Made by a program: the position numbers and the translations under genes. Shown here in pieces: positions 61,122 through 64,000 of a DNA stretch of 64,000 nt. Within the stretch, counting starts at the first letter, position 1. Each line of letters starts with the position of its first letter. The stretch lies in assembly GCF_963678835.1 (NCBI RefSeq), contig NZ_OY787469.1, forward strand, positions 1,178,001 to 1,242,000, in the 5' to 3' direction. The stretch comes from an uncultured Desulfuromonas sp. GTDB taxonomy: Bacteria > Desulfobacterota > Desulfuromonadia > Desulfuromonadales > Desulfuromonadaceae. Under the pieces are notes generated by a model. The model searched no databases, was not told the DNA's origin, and worked only from the letters and a program-made list of their open reading frames with translations.

Positions 61122-62123
61122 CTAGCCATTATCCCCATCCAGCAGATTGCCAATCGATCCAAGGATTGACCCTTCCCCCTGACTACCGCCACGTTGCGGC
61201 GCAGCCTGCAACATGCGACCGGCCAGACGTGAGAACGGCAGCGATTGCAGCCAAATTTTCCCCGGCCCTTGCAGTTTGGCAAAGAACAGCCCCTCGCCAC
61301 CGAACAGAGATGTCTTGATGCCGCCAGCCTGTTGAATATCAAAACTGACCTTGGGCTCATAGGCCACTACACAGCCGGTGTCGACATGCAGCTCTTCGCC
61401 CGGTTTGAGTTCGCGCTCGACAATGCTGCCGCCGGCATGGAGAAAGGCCATGCCGTCTCCTTCAAGCTTCTGCATGATGAACCCTTCGCCGCCGAACAGG
61501 CCGGTGAGGATGCGCTTTTGTAGATGGAGACCGATGGAAACACCACGCGCCGCACACAAAAAGGCGTCCTTCTGGCAGATCAGGCTGCCTCCCATGGCAT
61601 CGAGTGCCACGGGTATAATGTTACCGGGGTAGGGAGCACCAAAGGCAACATGGGCTTTGCCATGGCCCTGATGGGTGAACACCGTAGTGAACAGGCTCTC
61701 TCCGGTGACCAGTCGTTTGCCTGCGCCGAGTAGTTTGCCCATAAAACCGCCAGTTTGCGGACCACCATCACCAAAGACGGTTTCCATGCCAATGGTGCTG
61801 GCCTTGTACATCATGGCCCCGGCCTCGGCAACGGCGCTTTCGCCGGGATCAAGCTCGATTTCGACAAACTGCATTTCAGTGCCGTGGATGGTGAAGTCGA
61901 TCTCATCAGAACGCCGATGCGCGGAGGAGGGCAGCGGACTGGGCGGTGGTGCCACTGTGGTTGATGCTGCTGCAAGCTCGGCAATCTGGGTGATGGGCAG
62001 CCACGTGGAAAAGCCCTCTTTCCAGGCAAAGCCGTTGGGATTGTGGCGTGCCTTCTGTTGGGCTTCCGCCTCGTCAAAAGGACCGTGTTGTTCACCGTTA
62101 TAACTTAAATACCAGTGGGCCAT
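61122..62123 (-). CDS. GYF-like plus AIM24/TIGR00266-family protein
   Basis: A 333-residue protein. The N-terminal ~45 residues (WYLSYNGEQHGPFDEAEAQQ, then FAWKEGFSTWLPI) are a GYF_2-type domain; a proline linker follows, then an AIM24/TIGR00266 beta-helical domain with repeated FGGEGF, TGLFGGEGF, TSLFGGEGLFF turns. Function unknown. The start at 62123 has AGGAGG. The stop TAG (61122-61124) uses TA of the IS target and the first base of the IS, so the insertion regenerated the stop exactly. Confidence 0.88.
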   Translation of the reverse strand: MAHWYLSYNGEQHGPFDEAEAQQKARHNPNGFAWKEGFSTWLPITQIAELAAASTTVAPPPSPLPSSAHRRSDEIDFTIHGTEMQFVEIELDPGESAVAEAGAMMYKASTIGMETVFGDGGPQTGGFMGKLLGAGKRLVTGESLFTTVFTHQGHGKAHVAFGAPYPGNIIPVALDAMGGSLICQKDAFLCAARGVSIGLHLQKRILTGLFGGEGFIMQKLEGDGMAFLHAGGSIVERELKPGEELHVDTGCVVAYEPKVSFDIQQAGGIKTSLFGGEGLFFAKLQGPGKIWLQSLPFSRLAGRMLQAAPQRGGSQGEGSILGSIGNLLDGDNG

Positions 62124-62194
62124 GGTTGCCTCCTGTCGCATCAAAATAAGGGATTGTCGGGAATATTTTGTTGGTGCTCAGTGATTTGATAAAG

Positions 62195-62220
62195 AAAACG
62201 CCCCGGAGTCGGGGCGTTTT
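62195..62220 (-). terminator. Terminator after the TPR-protein gene
   Basis: On the minus strand, CGCCCC / GGGGCG stem embedded in AAAA...TTTT gives a stem of up to 10 bp and is followed by T-rich sequence. It lies 15 bases after the TPR gene's stop. Confidence 0.8.
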
Positions 62221-62234
62221 CGTGCTGGGCATGT

Positions 62235-62888
62235 TTAATGTTTTTCCATCTCTTTTTGCCCTGCTTCGATGTAGGGCTTCGGGTTGATCTCCAACATCGT
62301 CAGGGACCGTTCGGCGTTGCCGTTTTTCGGATTGCGCAGCAGCGACTGGGCAAAAGCGGCCACCGCTTCATCGGTTTTACCGGCATATTTCAGGGCAACG
62401 CCCAAGTTGGCGTAACTTTCTGAAATGGCCTTGGAGTAACGTTCGTAATCATTGGGATTGTGTTTATACCAGCGTTCGTAAAAGTCGATGGCCTCTTGTA
62501 ACGCTTGCGTTGCGGTTTGCAGCTCTTGTGGATCAATGTTGGCCATGTCGATCTGAGTGCGTTCCGTGTCCAGCTCTTTGCCATACAGCGCCCAGCTGAG
62601 GTGGATAACACCGATATCGTTCATGACAAAACCGTAGTTGATGTAAATATCTTCGCCTTTGTTCGCACCGACATTGGCGTGCTCCATCTCACGGCGAGCT
62701 GCCTCATAGTATTCAAGGGCTTCTTTGGGTTTTTTCTCCTTGAGCAGGTTCTGGGCGCTGATCGCGGTCAGGTGAGCATTTTCGTATTTCGGGTCGACTT
62801 TCTGATGCTCGGGTCCGTATTCGCAGTTGCGCAATTGCAAAATGAGAGAAATTATAATGACAAGAACAAAAATTGGTTTTAAATTCAT
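62235..62888 (-). CDS. TPR protein, probably membrane-anchored
   Basis: A 217-residue protein with an N-terminal hydrophobic segment (IFVLVIIISLILQL) followed by Cys22; LRNC is not a good lipobox, so it may be anchored by the helix. The rest is TPR-like helices, including AQNLLKEKKPKEALEYYEAARREM and SYANLGVALKYAGKTDEAVAAFAQSL. Periplasmic scaffold role inferred. A weak ribosome-binding site precedes the ATG. Confidence 0.75.
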   Translation of the reverse strand: MNLKPIFVLVIIISLILQLRNCEYGPEHQKVDPKYENAHLTAISAQNLLKEKKPKEALEYYEAARREMEHANVGANKGEDIYINYGFVMNDIGVIHLSWALYGKELDTERTQIDMANIDPQELQTATQALQEAIDFYERWYKHNPNDYERYSKAISESYANLGVALKYAGKTDEAVAAFAQSLLRNPKNGNAERSLTMLEINPKPYIEAGQKEMEKH

Positions 62889-63053
62889 GGTCGTACGGCT
62901 CCTCTGAGTTATAATAGTGCCAAGTATAGTTGTTCAGAAAGAGAAACACTAGTTTATTTTGGATTTGTTCCTGCTCTGATTTGTGGAGGGCCTGCTGTTA
63001 TTTCATAGGGTTGCCTGTGGATGGCGGTGGAGAGGTTTGGGGGCTGAACAGCC

Positions 63054-63761
63054 ATGGTGTGGCGAACATTGCTTAAAAACATCACCCCGCGCAAAAAAGA
63101 ATCTTCACTGGATTCAGTGGGAGACTATGTCGCGGTTTTGTGTGAATCCATCCGTTCCAACGCCGGGCTTAAACGCGATTTGCGTGACGCTGCGTTCTGC
63201 ATTGTTGATCTGGAAACCACCGGGCTTGATCTGACCACGGACACCATCATCAATGCGGCCGCTGTCAAAATTAAAAAAGGCCGTATCACCAAAATCTACG
63301 AAACCTACGTCAAACCGCCGACACCCATTCCACCGGAGTCGATTCAATTTCACGGAATTACCGACGAAATGCTGGTGGATAAACCGGGCATCGGCGAAGT
63401 TCTTCCCGAGTTTATGACCTTTATCGGTGACAGCATGATCACCGGCCATCACATCAATTTTGACTTGAAAATGCTCGACCGCCACCTGCGGGAAAGCTAC
63501 GATTGCAACCTTGAAGGGGCGCCGTGGCTGGATACCATGTTACTGCACAAACTGGTAATGGAAAACAACACCAGCACCCAGCTCGATGATCTGCTTAATG
63601 TGTATTGTATTGATTGCGAACAGCGCCACCGGGCGTTGGGAGACTCGATTGCCACGGCAAAAGTGTTTCTGCGCATTCTTCACGAACTGTCCAACTCGTA
63701 TCAGACACTCAATGATCTGTTCCGGGCGCAACAGGACATGTCACGGAAGGAAAATATGTAA
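63054..63761 (+). CDS. DnaQ-like 3'-5' exonuclease
   Basis: A 235-residue DEDDh exonuclease like DNA polymerase III epsilon. Exo I is VDLETTGLDL (about 51), Exo II GHHINFDLKML, Exo III HRALGDSIAT with the His general base and final Asp. The N-terminal ~45 residues are non-family. GTG 9 bases upstream of other options not needed; the ATG at 63054 has no strong ribosome-binding site. Probably coupled (TAATG) to the CoA synthetase gene. In relatives such genes often pair with CBS-domain nucleotidyltransferases. Confidence 0.88.
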   Translation: MVWRTLLKNITPRKKESSLDSVGDYVAVLCESIRSNAGLKRDLRDAAFCIVDLETTGLDLTTDTIINAAAVKIKKGRITKIYETYVKPPTPIPPESIQFHGITDEMLVDKPGIGEVLPEFMTFIGDSMITGHHINFDLKMLDRHLRESYDCNLEGAPWLDTMLLHKLVMENNTSTQLDDLLNVYCIDCEQRHRALGDSIATAKVFLRILHELSNSYQTLNDLFRAQQDMSRKENM

Positions 63762-64000
63762 TGGTTCATCCCAAGCTGAATTATGAACGGAGAAAGATTT
63801 CCGCCCAACAATATGAAGAGTATAAAGGGCAGTCGGCGTCGACATTGTTCGATACGTTGGCACAACAGTATATCGAGTGGCATGAGCCGTACCGCAAGGT
63901 TCTCGACAATATGGCCCCGCCTTTTTATCGCTGGTACACCGGCGGTAAACTTAACGTGTTTCACAATATTCTCGGCAGACATCTCGAAACCGAGCGGCGC
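63761..64000 (+). CDS. Acetyl-/acyl-CoA synthetase, 3' end missing
   Basis: The first 80 residues of an AMP-forming CoA ligase. WHEPYRKVLDNMAPPFYRW followed by YTGGKLNVFHNILGRHLET matches the ACAS N-terminal domain of acetyl- or propionyl-CoA synthetases. Frame is open to the window end. Start overlaps the exonuclease stop by one base. Acetate activation would fit the two acetate-type symporters, but the substrate cannot be confirmed from this part. Confidence 0.85.
   Translation, partial: MVHPKLNYERRKISAQQYEEYKGQSASTLFDTLAQQYIEWHEPYRKVLDNMAPPFYRWYTGGKLNVFHNILGRHLETERR

Larger units (their letters stand above)
59906..61122 (+). mobile_element. IS630-family insertion sequence, complete
   Basis: 1217 bp bounded by 12-bp perfect terminal inverted repeats (GTGCTGTGTCAC / GTGACACAGCAC; imperfect to about 26 bp) and flanked on each side by TA, the target duplication of IS630/Tc1-mariner elements. 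Contains two overlapping frames encoding an HTH domain and a DDE transposase domain, both intact. Inserted exactly at the TAG stop of the AIM24-like gene. Confidence 0.95.

Noticed and set aside
1-64000. CRISPR arrays, tRNA and rRNA genes
   Set aside because: No regularly spaced direct repeats and no T-arm or rRNA-like sequences were noticed by eye; a tRNAscan or Rfam run would be decisive.

Overview
The window reads as chromosome of a Gram-negative anaerobe, most likely a member of the Desulfuromonadales (Geobacter / Desulfuromonas / Pelobacter group). The evidence is indirect: tightly packed operons with 1-8 nt stop/start overlaps, a ccsB-like gene in front of hemA, a TIGR04442-type protein, two adjacent sodium/acetate-type symporters with small partner subunits, a PrkA-YeaH-SpoVR stress cluster, many Fe-S and cysteine-rich small proteins, and a GAF-sigma54 activator. 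No rRNA, tRNA or CRISPR array was seen.

Layout. 1-4.6 kb: a + strand housekeeping run (prmA end, rsmE, RDD protein, dapF, HAD phosphatase, dtd, darP) ending at a bidirectional terminator against trxA. 5.2-10 kb: SIS protein, then a heme operon (ccsB-like, hemA, hemD, hemB) behind a good sigma70-type promoter; hemC is not in it but lies alone at 32 kb. 10-11.3 kb: M16 protease. 11.4-13.9 kb: an AT-rich, probably transferred restriction-modification island (C5 methylase, Vsr, HNH nuclease). 14-17 kb: a 936-residue GAF/sigma54 activator. 17-25.7 kb: cysteine-rich protein; an operon of rhodanese, a fused Fe-S/TVP38 protein and a secreted protein; three glycosyltransferases; an outer-membrane protein; a LysE exporter. 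26-32 kb: aroC, secreted protein, ferredoxin and CGGC protein, rdgC, a 775-bp structured intergenic region, a QueG-like Fe-S protein, a NifX-like protein. 32-40 kb: hemC; a TolC/HlyD/MacB-type efflux operon that runs into a YgiQ radical SAM gene. 40.4-44.4 kb: MBL hydrolase, TIGR04442-like protein, a MITE-like repeat and a GAF-PAS sensor. 44.6-49.6 kb: two symporter operons. 49.9-57.4 kb: PrkA, YeaH, SpoVR and a second PrkA-like ATPase/kinase. 57.4-61.1 kb: a repeat-rich zone with 408-bp inverted repeats around a membrane-protein gene, a second MITE copy, a REP pair and a complete IS630-family element. 61.1-64 kb: AIM24-type protein, TPR protein, an epsilon-like exonuclease and the start of an acyl-CoA synthetase gene.

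Functional threads: acetate uptake (two symporter systems) and possibly activation (CoA synthetase at the right edge); heme supply for cytochromes; envelope export (TolC/MacB, glycosyltransferases, outer-membrane protein); and stress signalling (PrkA module). The most unusual observations are the MITE pair whose ends match the resident IS630 element, the in-frame Fe-S/TVP38 fusion with an internal ribosome-binding site, the structured intergenic region at 29.9-30.6 kb, and the PrkA-flanked SpoVR cluster. Every assignment was made by eye from motifs and translations; no database search was run.
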